Shown: positions 32,091-40,945 of the stretch, in pieces | Layout: each line of letters opens with the position of its first letter | How positions within the stretch are numbered: the first letter of the stretch is position 1 | DNA from: Edaphobacter bradus | GTDB taxonomy: Bacteria > Acidobacteriota > Terriglobia > Terriglobales > Acidobacteriaceae | Length of the DNA stretch: 64,000 nt | Assembly (NCBI RefSeq): GCF_025685645.1 | Contig: NZ_JAGSYF010000001.1 | Location: forward strand, 1,054,001 to 1,118,000 | Reading direction: 5' to 3' | Made by a program: the position numbers and the translations under genes | Notes under the pieces: model-generated | Databases searched by the model: none | The model's input: only the letters and a program-made list of their open reading frames with translations | What the model was told of the DNA's origin: nothing

Positions 32091-33647
32091 ATGGATACGA
32101 AGCTCATTTTTCAAGATGCGGCTGGCTTTGCCATACCCCTGTTGGCTGTGTTCGCCGTGGATGTCTCGGTAGGCAAGGACGCGGATGCACTTCCGGTGCT
32201 GCTGGCCACTTCGGATGCGATCACGGATGCGGCGTCGAAGGTGCTGGCGTCGGGCGAGTTCAAGGCGTCGCTGGGTGAGACGCTGCTGCTGCATGCCCCG
32301 GATGGGTTGAAGGCGCAGCGACTGCTGATTGTTGGACTGGGCAAGGCGAAATCGCTTTCGGTGAACGAGGTTCGCAAGGGCGCAGGTGCCGCGGTGCGGG
32401 CGGCCAAGCCGCGTAATGTTCGAGAGATGGCGGTCGCGTTTCCTGAAGACCATGCGCTCTCGGACGAGCATCTGGAGGCGCTGCCCTGCACGCTGACGGC
32501 GCGGTCACTGGTGGAGGGCGCAGAGTTGGCAGAGCGCGACTGGGACACGTACAAGAGCGACCGGCAGGATATGTCCGTCGCGTCACTGACGCTGATTGCA
32601 AGGGAGACAGAGAAGACGACAACAGAGGAGATTCAGAAGGGATTCGAAGAAGGGCTGATCATCGCCGGCGCGCAGAACTTTACGCGGGCGCTGGTGAACG
32701 AGCCCGGCAATGTTCTGACCCCTACCGAGCTGGGCAGTCGAGCCGCCGCGATGTGCGAGGAGGTTGGCCTGGACTGCGAGGTGTTCTCGACAGAGAAGCT
32801 GCACGAACTGAAGATGGGCGCGTTCTGGGCCGTGGCCAAGGGTTCGGCCCAGCCGCCGGCACTGATCGTGATGACGTATGAGCCGAAGTTGGAGAAGGGG
32901 GAGTCGCTGCCGCAGGACGCTCCGGTGCTGGGCCTAGTGGGCAAAGGAATTACGTTCGACACGGGCGGCATCTCGCTCAAACCACCCGATGGCATGGATA
33001 AGATGAAGTACGACATGGCCGGCGCAGGGGCGATGATCGGCGCGATGCGCGCGATCGCGCAACTGAAGCCGAAGGTGAAGGTGATTGCGGTGGTGTGCTC
33101 GGCGGAGAATATGCCGGATGGCAAGGCGTTCAAGCCTGGCGATGTGGTCACGGCGATGTCGGGCAAGACGATTGAGATTCTGAACACGGATGCCGAAGGC
33201 AGGCTGGTGCTGGCCGATGGGCTGCACTATGCGAAGACGCTGGGATGTACGCACCTGATCAACGCGGCAACACTGACGGGAGCGTGCGTTGTCGCGCTGG
33301 GAATGATCAATGCCGGAGTGTTCTCGAACGACGAGGCCACGTGGGGGAAGTTCGAGGAAGCCATGAAGGTTTCGGGGGAGAAGTTCTGGAGGCTTCCCTG
33401 CACCGACGACTACAAAGAACAGATCAAGAGCCAGATTGCGGACATCATGAACACGGGTGGATCGCGATGGGGCGGCGCGATCACAGCAGCGATGTTCCTC
33501 AAGGAGTTCGTCGAGGATACGCCGTGGGTGCACCTGGACATTGCAGGGTGCGCGTGGAACGAGGAGCAGAAGCCGTGGCTCCCGAAGGGACCTAGCGGCA
33601 TCGCGGTGCGGTCGATTGTGGAGTGGGTGCGGCGCTTCGACGGTTAG
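32091..33647 (+). CDS. pepA: Cytosol (leucyl) aminopeptidase, M17 family
   Basis: 518 residues. The N-terminal macro-like domain is divergent. The catalytic domain has GKGITFDTGGISLKPPDGMD (metal-binding Lys and Asp), KYDMAGAGAMIGAMRAI, the signature NTDAEGRLVLADGL, and a C-terminal WGGAITAAMFLKEFVEDTPW then VHLDIAG. A two-zinc (or Mn) exopeptidase releasing N-terminal residues in the cytoplasm, sometimes also DNA-binding. It begins 92 bases after smpB. TACGAT six bases before the ATG might be a -10 element of a nearly leaderless transcript. Confidence 0.96.
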   Translation: MDTKLIFQDAAGFAIPLLAVFAVDVSVGKDADALPVLLATSDAITDAASKVLASGEFKASLGETLLLHAPDGLKAQRLLIVGLGKAKSLSVNEVRKGAGAAVRAAKPRNVREMAVAFPEDHALSDEHLEALPCTLTARSLVEGAELAERDWDTYKSDRQDMSVASLTLIARETEKTTTEEIQKGFEEGLIIAGAQNFTRALVNEPGNVLTPTELGSRAAAMCEEVGLDCEVFSTEKLHELKMGAFWAVAKGSAQPPALIVMTYEPKLEKGESLPQDAPVLGLVGKGITFDTGGISLKPPDGMDKMKYDMAGAGAMIGAMRAIAQLKPKVKVIAVVCSAENMPDGKAFKPGDVVTAMSGKTIEILNTDAEGRLVLADGLHYAKTLGCTHLINAATLTGACVVALGMINAGVFSNDEATWGKFEEAMKVSGEKFWRLPCTDDYKEQIKSQIADIMNTGGSRWGGAITAAMFLKEFVEDTPWVHLDIAGCAWNEEQKPWLPKGPSGIAVRSIVEWVRRFDG

Positions 33648-33767
33648 ACGGCTAAAGACTGCGACCGCGGATTTTCGCGGATGGAGCGCGGATTTGAGAC
33701 CTTTTCAGGTTGCTATCCGTTCTGATCCGCGAAGATCCTTGGTCGCTTTTGTTTGTGACGGATTTGG

Positions 33768-35768
33768 TTACATTCGTTCTGGCGCTTCGATGCCGAGATA
33801 GCCGAGGGCGCGGATCATCTCGCGCTGGGCTACGGCGGCGGTTGCGAGGAAGAATGCTTTGCGGTTGGGGTCGGTCTCGTGCAGGATGTGGTGGCGGTGG
33901 TAGAAGTTGTTGAACTGCTGCGCGAGCTGGAAGGCGTACTTGGCGAGGTAGGCAGGCTCGGAGGTGACGATCGACTGCTCGATCAGTAGGGTGAGCTTGG
34001 AGACGAGCAGCCAGGTCTCCCAGAGCGTGGTTCCCTCTTCGGTGTCGAGCTGGCCGGTGAGATCGACGCTGGCGAACGCGGCGAGTGAGGCTTCGGCGGT
34101 GGTGCTGGCCTTGCGGAAGATGTTGGCGGCGCGGACGATGGCGTACTGGACGTAGGGGCCGGTCTCGCCTTCGAAGCTGAGGGCGTCCTTGAAGTCGAAG
34201 GCGATGACGGTGTTGCGGGTGAAGCGCAGCATGAAGTAGCGCAGCGCGCCTACACCGATCTGTGAGGCGATGGTCTGGCGCTCGGCGTCGGTGAGGTCAG
34301 GGTGGCGGGTGTCGACCTCGGCGCGCGCGGCCGCGATGAGCTGGTCGAGGAGGTCGTCGGCCTTAACGCCGAAGCCCTTGCGGCCGCTGACCTCGATGAA
34401 GGCCCGCTTCTGGTCTTCTTCGCTGACGGCGTAGCCGAGCTCGATGGCGCAGCGAGGGGTGAGGGCGACCATCTCGTAGCTGAAGTGGGTGTAGTTGTCG
34501 GCTGCGTGCGTGAAGCCCATGCCGCGGAGGGCCTGGACGACCTGTGTCTGCGGGTCGTTCTGGCGCGAGTCGATGACGTTGTAGATGGCGTCGGCCTTGC
34601 CGAAGGTGGGGTGCGGATTCTCGCCGTCGACGGTCGAGATCCAGCACATGTGATTCGGGTACTCGTGAAACTTTGAGTAGCCGAAGTCTTTGCCGGGGAG
34701 CAGGCCGAACTTCCAGAGGTGGTAGGCGATGTCCTTGCCGACGTACGTGATGGTACCGTTGGAGCGGACGATGACTTTGGCGTCCTCGTCGGGGCCGTCT
34801 CCCTGCTCCTCTGCTCCAGCGCGGCGCATGACGTAGCAGCCCTTGTTCTTGCCCTCGGTCTCGAGGTAAAGGACGCCTTTTTCGATCATCAGCTGGCGTG
34901 CCGCATCCCAGAAGTGGAGGTGGAGGATCTCGCTCTCGCGGGGGAGAAAATCGTACTCGATGCTGAGACGCTGCATGGTCTCGAGGTGACGGCGAAGGAC
35001 GGCGGTGGCGATGAGGTCGGCGATCTCGGCGGTGTCGTTGCCTCCGGCCTCGATGGCGTGGAGGGTGTCGAGGCGGACCTGCTTGCGTGCGGCGGCCTGG
35101 TCGGGGTCGGCGGTGTACCACTGGGAAACGCGGGCGTAGAGGTCCCAGCAGTAGAAGTCGATGCGCTCGCCTTTTGCTTTGAGTGAATCGAGGAGCTCGC
35201 GCGTGGTGGCGAGGGTCTTGCCTTCGAGCTGCATGAGTCCGACGACGACGTCGGCGACCTGGACGCCGGTGTTGTCGATGTAGTTCTGCACGCCGACTTC
35301 GTAGCCGCGCTTGTAGGCGTCGGGGCGGAGGAGGCGCTGGAAGGTGTCGCCGAGGATGGCGTTGCGGAGGTGGCCGATGTGCGCGGCCTTGTTGGGGTTG
35401 ATGCTGGTGTGCTCGACGAGGCGGAAGCCGGGGCCGCCGATCTGGGCATGCTCGTCGGCGGCGACGCGGCGGGCGATAGCGGCGCGGTCGAGGCGGATGT
35501 TCAGATAGCCGGCGCCGGCGACTTCGACGGAGGCAATGCCCGGCATTTCGGGCAGAACCGCCGTGAGCTCAGCAGCCAGCTCGGTGGCGATGGCGCGCGG
35601 GGCCTTACGGAGGCGCTTGGCCAGTTCGAACGCGACGGGCAGGGCGAGTTCTCCGAGGGAGATGCTGGGCGGCTGCTCGACGGCAAGTTGCGTGAGCGTG
35701 ATTTCATACCTGGCGAGAAGAATGGCCTGAATGCGGGCCAGAAGGGTCTGCTGAACTGTGCGGTACAT
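33768..35768 (-). CDS. argS: Arginyl-tRNA synthetase
   Basis: 666 residues, somewhat longer than E. coli (577). The N-terminal Add-1 domain opens MYRTVQQTLLARIQAILLAR. The HIGH-type motif lies in NPNKAAHIGHLRNAILGDTF, then YEVGVQNYIDNTGVQVADVV. The class I catalytic core continues through VSGRKGFGVKADDLLDQLIA (the region that replaces KMSKS in many ArgRS). The C-terminal anticodon-binding domain ends HILHETDPNRKAFFLATAAV. It charges tRNA-Arg. ATG 35768 stands alone; the gene is convergent with pepA, with 120 bases between containing degenerate GCGGAT repeats. Confidence 0.97.
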   Translation of the reverse strand: MYRTVQQTLLARIQAILLARYEITLTQLAVEQPPSISLGELALPVAFELAKRLRKAPRAIATELAAELTAVLPEMPGIASVEVAGAGYLNIRLDRAAIARRVAADEHAQIGGPGFRLVEHTSINPNKAAHIGHLRNAILGDTFQRLLRPDAYKRGYEVGVQNYIDNTGVQVADVVVGLMQLEGKTLATTRELLDSLKAKGERIDFYCWDLYARVSQWYTADPDQAAARKQVRLDTLHAIEAGGNDTAEIADLIATAVLRRHLETMQRLSIEYDFLPRESEILHLHFWDAARQLMIEKGVLYLETEGKNKGCYVMRRAGAEEQGDGPDEDAKVIVRSNGTITYVGKDIAYHLWKFGLLPGKDFGYSKFHEYPNHMCWISTVDGENPHPTFGKADAIYNVIDSRQNDPQTQVVQALRGMGFTHAADNYTHFSYEMVALTPRCAIELGYAVSEEDQKRAFIEVSGRKGFGVKADDLLDQLIAAARAEVDTRHPDLTDAERQTIASQIGVGALRYFMLRFTRNTVIAFDFKDALSFEGETGPYVQYAIVRAANIFRKASTTAEASLAAFASVDLTGQLDTEEGTTLWETWLLVSKLTLLIEQSIVTSEPAYLAKYAFQLAQQFNNFYHRHHILHETDPNRKAFFLATAAVAQREMIRALGYLGIEAPERM

Positions 35769-35903
35769 GCTTCGGATTCACCGATTTTTCTGGATTTGGA
35801 GCTGGTTTCAGTTTACGTGAGGCGCTGGGAGTTGAGGTTCAGGGTTAATCGACATATTCGCGGTCTCAAGTTTCCTTGAAAAGGCGGGCGCTCCGGACAA
35901 ACA

Positions 35904-35961
35904 GCAGATCCTTCGACTGCGCCTATGGCGATAAAACTGCCATAGGTTCCGCTCAGGATGG
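35904..35961 (-). repeat. REP-like element, type 1 (copy C)
   Basis: Flanks as in copies A and B (minus: CATCCTGAGCGGAA and AGTCGAAGGATCTGC) around a hairpin with arms 35922-35929 and 35939-35946. It lies in the 237-base space between argS and the flippase-like gene. The stem differs from copy A at two paired positions with both partners changed. Confidence 0.7.
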
Positions 35962-36005
35962 CATTCTCTAAATTTTGCGCATTGACACGGCGCCCGCTCG
36001 AAGCC

Positions 36006-37022
36006 TTACGGGAGTTCGGTGGGGAGGGTCTCAATCTCTTCGAGCAGCGGCGTGTGGTTGTGGATCCGGATGCGGTGGATGAGGAAGATGAGCCCGCCTG
36101 CTCCGGTAACGGAGATGAGGAGCCAGGCGTGGAGCGCGAGGCTGAAGAGGGCGGACTGAGGCTTGAGCGCGCCGTGGCTGACGAGCGAGGTCTTGACGGC
36201 CCACTCGAAGGTTCCGATGGCTCCGGGCGAGCTGGGAATGAGGTAAGAGAGATTGGCGACTGAGACGCCCTGCCAGGGGCCGATGCGATCGACCGCAAGG
36301 CCAATGAGACGCGCGGAGGAGACGAAGATCATGCCCTCGCATACCCAGATGACCGCCGATTGCACGAGCAGCAAAAGCGAGCCGAGGATTCCGATCTGGC
36401 GGATGCAGTCGAGCGCGAGCAGAACCCAGTGCTCGATTTTTTGCAACTTCGGGGCCAGGGTGGGGTTGGCAGGAAGATATGCGAAAAGTTTTCGGAGCAG
36501 AGGCTCGAGCGTTCGCGCTCCCAGGAGCATGACGAGCAGACCGACTGTGGAGATTCCCAGGAGCGATTCGGCGACGACGCGCGAGTGAGGGTTCACGCCG
36601 GGTCCCATGAAGACGACGAAGAGAAGAACGAGGATGAAGATGTCGAGCAGCTTCTCAAGAATGACCGTGCTGAGGATGACGGATGGCGATGCGCCGAGGT
36701 CGCCGGAGTAGGTGAAGACGCGCATGATATCCCCGATGCGGAAGGGGAGGATGTTGTTGGCTGCGAGCGAGGTCATCAGGACACGCGCGCAGACGCCGAA
36801 GCCGGCGCGAGTGGACCGCATCATACGTGTCCAACGGACGCAGCGCAGCGTGTAGCTGGCACAGGTAAAGGCGAGGACGCCCGCGATCCAGGCCGGATGC
36901 GTGAAGCGAAGGGCGCGAATCTGCGAGAAGGAGATGCCCTTGAAGGTGTACCAGAGAAAGAAGGCGCTGACGAGAAGGCCCGGAATTGTTTTGACGAGAT
37001 TGCGTTTGCTGGAAGCGCTCAT
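36006..37022 (-). CDS. Flippase-like membrane protein (LPG-synthase TM domain family)
   Basis: 338 residues from ATG 37022 (a longer frame begins 37070). About eight membrane helices with the family motifs TCASYTLRCVRWTRMMRSTR, SLAANNILPFRIGDIMRVFT and YLIPSSPGAIGTFEWAVKTS. This is the UPF0104/lysylphosphatidylglycerol-synthase transmembrane family, members of which are thought to move lipids or polyprenyl-linked sugars across the inner membrane. No synthetase domain is attached. The substrate is unknown. The next gene is a large membrane protein on the opposite strand. Confidence 0.88.
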   Translation of the reverse strand: MSASSKRNLVKTIPGLLVSAFFLWYTFKGISFSQIRALRFTHPAWIAGVLAFTCASYTLRCVRWTRMMRSTRAGFGVCARVLMTSLAANNILPFRIGDIMRVFTYSGDLGASPSVILSTVILEKLLDIFILVLLFVVFMGPGVNPHSRVVAESLLGISTVGLLVMLLGARTLEPLLRKLFAYLPANPTLAPKLQKIEHWVLLALDCIRQIGILGSLLLLVQSAVIWVCEGMIFVSSARLIGLAVDRIGPWQGVSVANLSYLIPSSPGAIGTFEWAVKTSLVSHGALKPQSALFSLALHAWLLISVTGAGGLIFLIHRIRIHNHTPLLEEIETLPTELP

Positions 37023-37242
37023 GCAGGCCTGCGAAGACCTGCGATGTGTGCGGAAGAAGTTGGGAAACAAGGAACCATGAATTTTTATTGTATCTTTGCG
37101 ACTGTTGAGTCTGTTGGAACAATTCGTCCGTCTGTACCTGCAACGAAACCCGACCTGGGCGTCGCCTCGGCGGTTACCTCATCTCAAGGGATGAGAGTCT
37201 GAAACGAGGCCGCAGAAGCTGGCGGCAGAGGGCACCCCGCAT

Positions 37243-38907
37243 TTGGCGACCACCGTTGTAGTACCCGTTGTTACAGAGACAGAACAAGAAGAGACGCAGC
37301 GCCAGGAGCGCGGCTATGCCGTCGCGCTGGTGACTGGGTTGAGCTGCATGGCTGTCGCAGTCCATGGGTATCATCCTTACGCGGAAGATGGCGGGCTTTA
37401 TCTGGCGGGAGTCAAGCGCCTGCTGGACCCGGGGATGTATCCGCATGAGACTGCGTTCGTCGTGGAGCATCTGCGCTTCTCAGCCTTCGCGCCGGTTGTG
37501 GCGTGGATGGTTCGGCATTCGCGGATGAGTCTGGAGGCGTTGCTGTTTCTGCTCTACGTTGCATGCTTCTGGCTGACTCTGCTTGCAGGATGGCGGCTTG
37601 CGGCGCGTTGCTATTCAAGCCGGACTGCGCGGACGGGCGCCGTGGCCCTGCTGGCTGTGTGGCTGACGTTGCCGGTGGCGGGCACATCGCTGATGCTGAT
37701 GGACCCCTACGTGACGGCGCGCTCGATCTCGACGCCGTGCACGCTGCTGGCGGTGGTGGGCGCGCTCGATCTCCTGTTGCCCGAGGACGAGAGGCAAAGC
37801 CGGCGATGGCGCGGAATAGGCCTGTGCGGCGGCGCTCTTCTTGTTGCCGCGGCGATGCATCCTCTGATGGCGGCCTATGCGCTGAGCTGCATGGTTACGC
37901 TGGCGGCTGTGGCCAGGGCTGAGCTGGCGGTTCGAATGGGAGCTACGGTGTGCGCCGCTGCCGTGGCGATGGCGGCGCTGCTACAGGCATTGTCAACGCA
38001 GGAGAGCGCGGCGTATCTCCTGGTGGCGATGACGCGGACGTACTGGTTTCTAAGCCAGTGGCACTGGTATGAGTGGGTGGGGTTGGCGGCTCCGCTGCTG
38101 TTGATAACGCTGGTGGCAAGGAGCGCGGAAGGAACGGTGCTGGCGAGGACAACACTGGCGAGGGCCGCGCTGGCAAGGATGACGGTCGTTGCGGGGCTCT
38201 CTGCCGTGATTGTTGCACTGCTGTTTGCGCGAGTGGATGCGGCGACGCATGTTGTCGCGCGATTGCAACCGCTGCGCGTGTTCCAGATCATTTATGCGGT
38301 CATGATTGTGTGCGTTGGCGCGGAGGTGGGCGAGAGACTGCTGCGACGCAGCACTGTTCGCTGGGCGGCGACGTCCGCTCTGCTGGCGGGCGTGATGCTG
38401 TATGCAGAGCGGCAGACCTTTCCGCACTCGGCTCATCTGGAGCTGCAGAATGTGCCCTCGCTGAACGCGCAGAAGAACCCGTGGGTCCGTGCGTTTCTGT
38501 GGGTGAGGAAGAACACGCCGAAGGATGCGCTGCTGGCGATGGACGCGGATTATATTGAGAAGCCGGGCGAGGACGCACAGTGCTTCCGCGCGATAGCCGA
38601 GCGGAGTGCGCTGCCGGATTACTCGAAGGATGGCGGCGAGGCGGCGATTACACCGTCGCTTTCGAGCGAATGGATGGCAGGAGAGAGCGCGCAGGCGAGG
38701 CTGAGCGCGGAGACCGATGCACAGAGGGTCGCCGCGCTGCAGCCGCTGGGAGTCGAGTGGGTGGTGCTTGAGGACAGCGCTGTGACGGGCTTTGCCTGCG
38801 ACTACGCGAACGAAGCGGTGAAGGTGTGCCGCTTGCCCGGAGCCGCAGGCCCGGTAATGATCAGTTCCCGCTCACAGGCTTTGGCGCCGCCGCGGGCTCC
38901 GCGATGA
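37243..38907 (+). CDS. Multi-pass membrane protein of unknown function
   Basis: 554 residues from TTG 37243, the first start in frame; no convincing ribosome site. About ten membrane segments (for example LTGWRL-type Ala/Leu helices around LEALLFLLYVACFWLTLLAG and LLVAAAMHPLMAAYALSCMV), with an early HGYHPYAEDGGLYLAGVKRL between the first helices. The last 170 residues are soluble (NPWVRAFLWVRKNTPKDALL, DADYIEKPGEDAQCF), similar in layout to GT-C-like glycosyltransferases, where an Asp after helix 1 acts with lipid-linked donors. That likeness is an inference. Its tail overlaps the end of the next, convergent gene by 47 bases. Confidence 0.75.
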   Translation: MATTVVVPVVTETEQEETQRQERGYAVALVTGLSCMAVAVHGYHPYAEDGGLYLAGVKRLLDPGMYPHETAFVVEHLRFSAFAPVVAWMVRHSRMSLEALLFLLYVACFWLTLLAGWRLAARCYSSRTARTGAVALLAVWLTLPVAGTSLMLMDPYVTARSISTPCTLLAVVGALDLLLPEDERQSRRWRGIGLCGGALLVAAAMHPLMAAYALSCMVTLAAVARAELAVRMGATVCAAAVAMAALLQALSTQESAAYLLVAMTRTYWFLSQWHWYEWVGLAAPLLLITLVARSAEGTVLARTTLARAALARMTVVAGLSAVIVALLFARVDAATHVVARLQPLRVFQIIYAVMIVCVGAEVGERLLRRSTVRWAATSALLAGVMLYAERQTFPHSAHLELQNVPSLNAQKNPWVRAFLWVRKNTPKDALLAMDADYIEKPGEDAQCFRAIAERSALPDYSKDGGEAAITPSLSSEWMAGESAQARLSAETDAQRVAALQPLGVEWVVLEDSAVTGFACDYANEAVKVCRLPGAAGPVMISSRSQALAPPRAPR

Positions 38908-40900
38908 GCACAACACTCTCCTGATCCTTGGTCTCCATCCGGTTATAGAAGGAACGAAGGTCCGGATATTCCTTGGGCATGTAGAGAACCTCGCCAAGGA
39001 TATAGTTTCGGTGCATCAGAACACTGTTTGGCGTTGTGGTCGCTGAAAGACTGTAGAGGGCGAAATTTTGGAACTGGAACTTCTCGGCCGCAGGCGCGGA
39101 CTCCAGGCTTATTCCGGCAGGAAGGGCGATGCGAACAGCATCCTGCTCGATGTAGGGGTAGTGGAAGTAGACGGCGACCTCGCGCTTTTCGTGGGGGAAG
39201 GTCGGCTTGGAGTTGCTCATCAAGATGTCAGCGGGAATGAGAAGGCGCTTGCCGGTAGGAGCTCCGATCGGTCCTTTGATGCCAAAGGCGACCTCCAGGG
39301 GCTGCTCATAGTCCTCGAGATGATCGACGGTGATGACGTGAACCTCCATGCCGCCGGGTACCAGCTTTTCGACGGAGGTGCGTAACTCATGCTGGAGGCT
39401 TGCGTTGTCTCCGGAGAGAGCGCGGTGCCGCCACTCGAGCGCAGGATCTCCGGTAAAGGTGAACTTTATTGTGCCGCTGACAGACCCGTGCTGGTCCATA
39501 GCGAGATCACCGATGCGCTTGACGTGCGAGTACTGGTATTGTTCGCTGGGAGTCAGCGCGATCTCTGTTCCGCCATCAGTCTGCCGGATGCCGCCGGCGG
39601 CGGTGTGCTTCCAGGCGAGGTGTCCGTAGGGGCAGTAGCGCGAGCCGGGATCGAAGTAATGATCCTTGCCGTCGATGTTGACGATGGCGATGTCGTCATC
39701 GAGCTGCGAGAAGCTGGCGTAGGCCTTGGCGAAGATGTTGTGGTCGCGGTTCGTGACCGACATGAGGTAGGCCTTCAATCCCGCGGCGCGAGCCATGGCG
39801 ACGAAGAGTGCGGCCAGCTGGTCACTGCTGCCACGCTTGCGTTCGAGGATGTCGTCGGTGGAGTGGACTGCGCCCAACCCCTGCGCCTTCTCCTCAGCGG
39901 CGGAGTGCTCGCGGGTGAAGTCGGTGTTCTCAAGCTGCATGACCGCGGCGTAGAGCTTGTGGAGCTTCTGGTCGGGAGTATCGGAGGACGCGGTGAGATC
40001 GTGGACGGCTGCGTTGACCCTGGATCCGGGCCCGATGAATTTGTCGCGGCGCTTGGACCAGTACTTGCCCTCACTCTTCCAGTAGTCCTCGATGGTGCGG
40101 TAGGGCGTGTAATAGAAGAGCACGCGATAGGTGAAGCTGGAGGTTGGAGGCATGTACTCTTCCTCCGGCGCTGGGGGGATGTCATGCGCGTTGATCTCCA
40201 GGAACAACTGACCTGCTTCCATTCCGGAATCGGGCAGGCGCGTCTGTTTGAGCTCTGTGTTGGGAGGCAACACCTGGAACCATGCGATGCTGCTGGTGAG
40301 TTGGCCGCGCTCATCGCTACTGACGAGTTGCTTGCCGGTCGGCTTCCAGAGGTAGTGTGCCTTACGGGTGTAGAGATCGGACTGAATGAACCACTTGGGC
40401 GCGTAGAACCAGTGGTCGTCGTAGCGGCGGGTGTAGCGGTACTCGACGATGCTGCCGACCTCGACGTCGGGCAAAGTGAAGACCTTTGCCTTGTACTTGG
40501 CTTCATGCGTCTTCCCGACGAGCTTTTCGTACGGCTTGCCCGTGAATGGAATGATGGTGCCGTCTGGGTGGATGGTGCGTCCGGCGATATCGCCGATGGT
40601 GGTGCCGCTGCCGTCGCCCCCTGAGGCATAGCTGAGCTCGACGTTGGCGTAGTCCTTGCCTTTATCGGTAAGCACCTTGAGCCGGACATAGACGCTCCAC
40701 ATGTGGAGTTTGTCGTCGGTGATCTCCTCGCGATAGAGATAGACGGCCGCTGCGCCTGGGACCTCGGGTTGCGACGTCATGGACAGCTCCTCTTTGGTGG
40801 GCGTCGTCCACTTGTCTTCGCAGAATGCAGCGGCAGTTGCAGAAAGCAGGACAATCAGGAGCAGGTTGTAGAGGAGAGTACGGCCCTTGATGGATTTCAT
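38861..40900 (-). CDS. DUF3857/transglutaminase-like protein lacking catalytic residues
   Basis: 679 residues, signal peptide LYNLLLIVLLSATAAAFCED. The N-terminal DUF3857 domain (AAAVYLYREEITDDKLHMWS, GSIVEYRYTRRYDDHWFYAP) is followed by a transglutaminase-like fold. At the site where its neighbour has GDCKDKATLF this protein has GSSDQLAALF, so Cys is Ser359. The catalytic His position is Asp (QLDDDIAIVN). Asp is kept (YFDPGSRY). The C-terminal DUF3858-like domain is present. It is therefore probably non-catalytic, perhaps a partner of the active paralogue upstream. GAAGGACA precedes the ATG. Confidence 0.9.
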   Translation of the reverse strand: MKSIKGRTLLYNLLLIVLLSATAAAFCEDKWTTPTKEELSMTSQPEVPGAAAVYLYREEITDDKLHMWSVYVRLKVLTDKGKDYANVELSYASGGDGSGTTIGDIAGRTIHPDGTIIPFTGKPYEKLVGKTHEAKYKAKVFTLPDVEVGSIVEYRYTRRYDDHWFYAPKWFIQSDLYTRKAHYLWKPTGKQLVSSDERGQLTSSIAWFQVLPPNTELKQTRLPDSGMEAGQLFLEINAHDIPPAPEEEYMPPTSSFTYRVLFYYTPYRTIEDYWKSEGKYWSKRRDKFIGPGSRVNAAVHDLTASSDTPDQKLHKLYAAVMQLENTDFTREHSAAEEKAQGLGAVHSTDDILERKRGSSDQLAALFVAMARAAGLKAYLMSVTNRDHNIFAKAYASFSQLDDDIAIVNIDGKDHYFDPGSRYCPYGHLAWKHTAAGGIRQTDGGTEIALTPSEQYQYSHVKRIGDLAMDQHGSVSGTIKFTFTGDPALEWRHRALSGDNASLQHELRTSVEKLVPGGMEVHVITVDHLEDYEQPLEVAFGIKGPIGAPTGKRLLIPADILMSNSKPTFPHEKREVAVYFHYPYIEQDAVRIALPAGISLESAPAAEKFQFQNFALYSLSATTTPNSVLMHRNYILGEVLYMPKEYPDLRSFYNRMETKDQESVVLIAEPAAAPKPVSGN

Positions 40901-40945
40901 GCGTTGTATGTCCTTCTCTGGATACGGAATGCTGTGAAGCGAGAG

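Noticed and set aside
33648..33767. GCGGAT-rich repeats between pepA and argS as a CRISPR-like array
   Set aside because: Units are degenerate, 8-12 bases, without regular spacers. They look like a degenerate interspersed repeat.
39389..40624. 411-residue plus-strand frame opposite the DUF3857 gene
   Set aside because: Antisense shadow, Val/Leu/Gly/Asp-rich without motifs.
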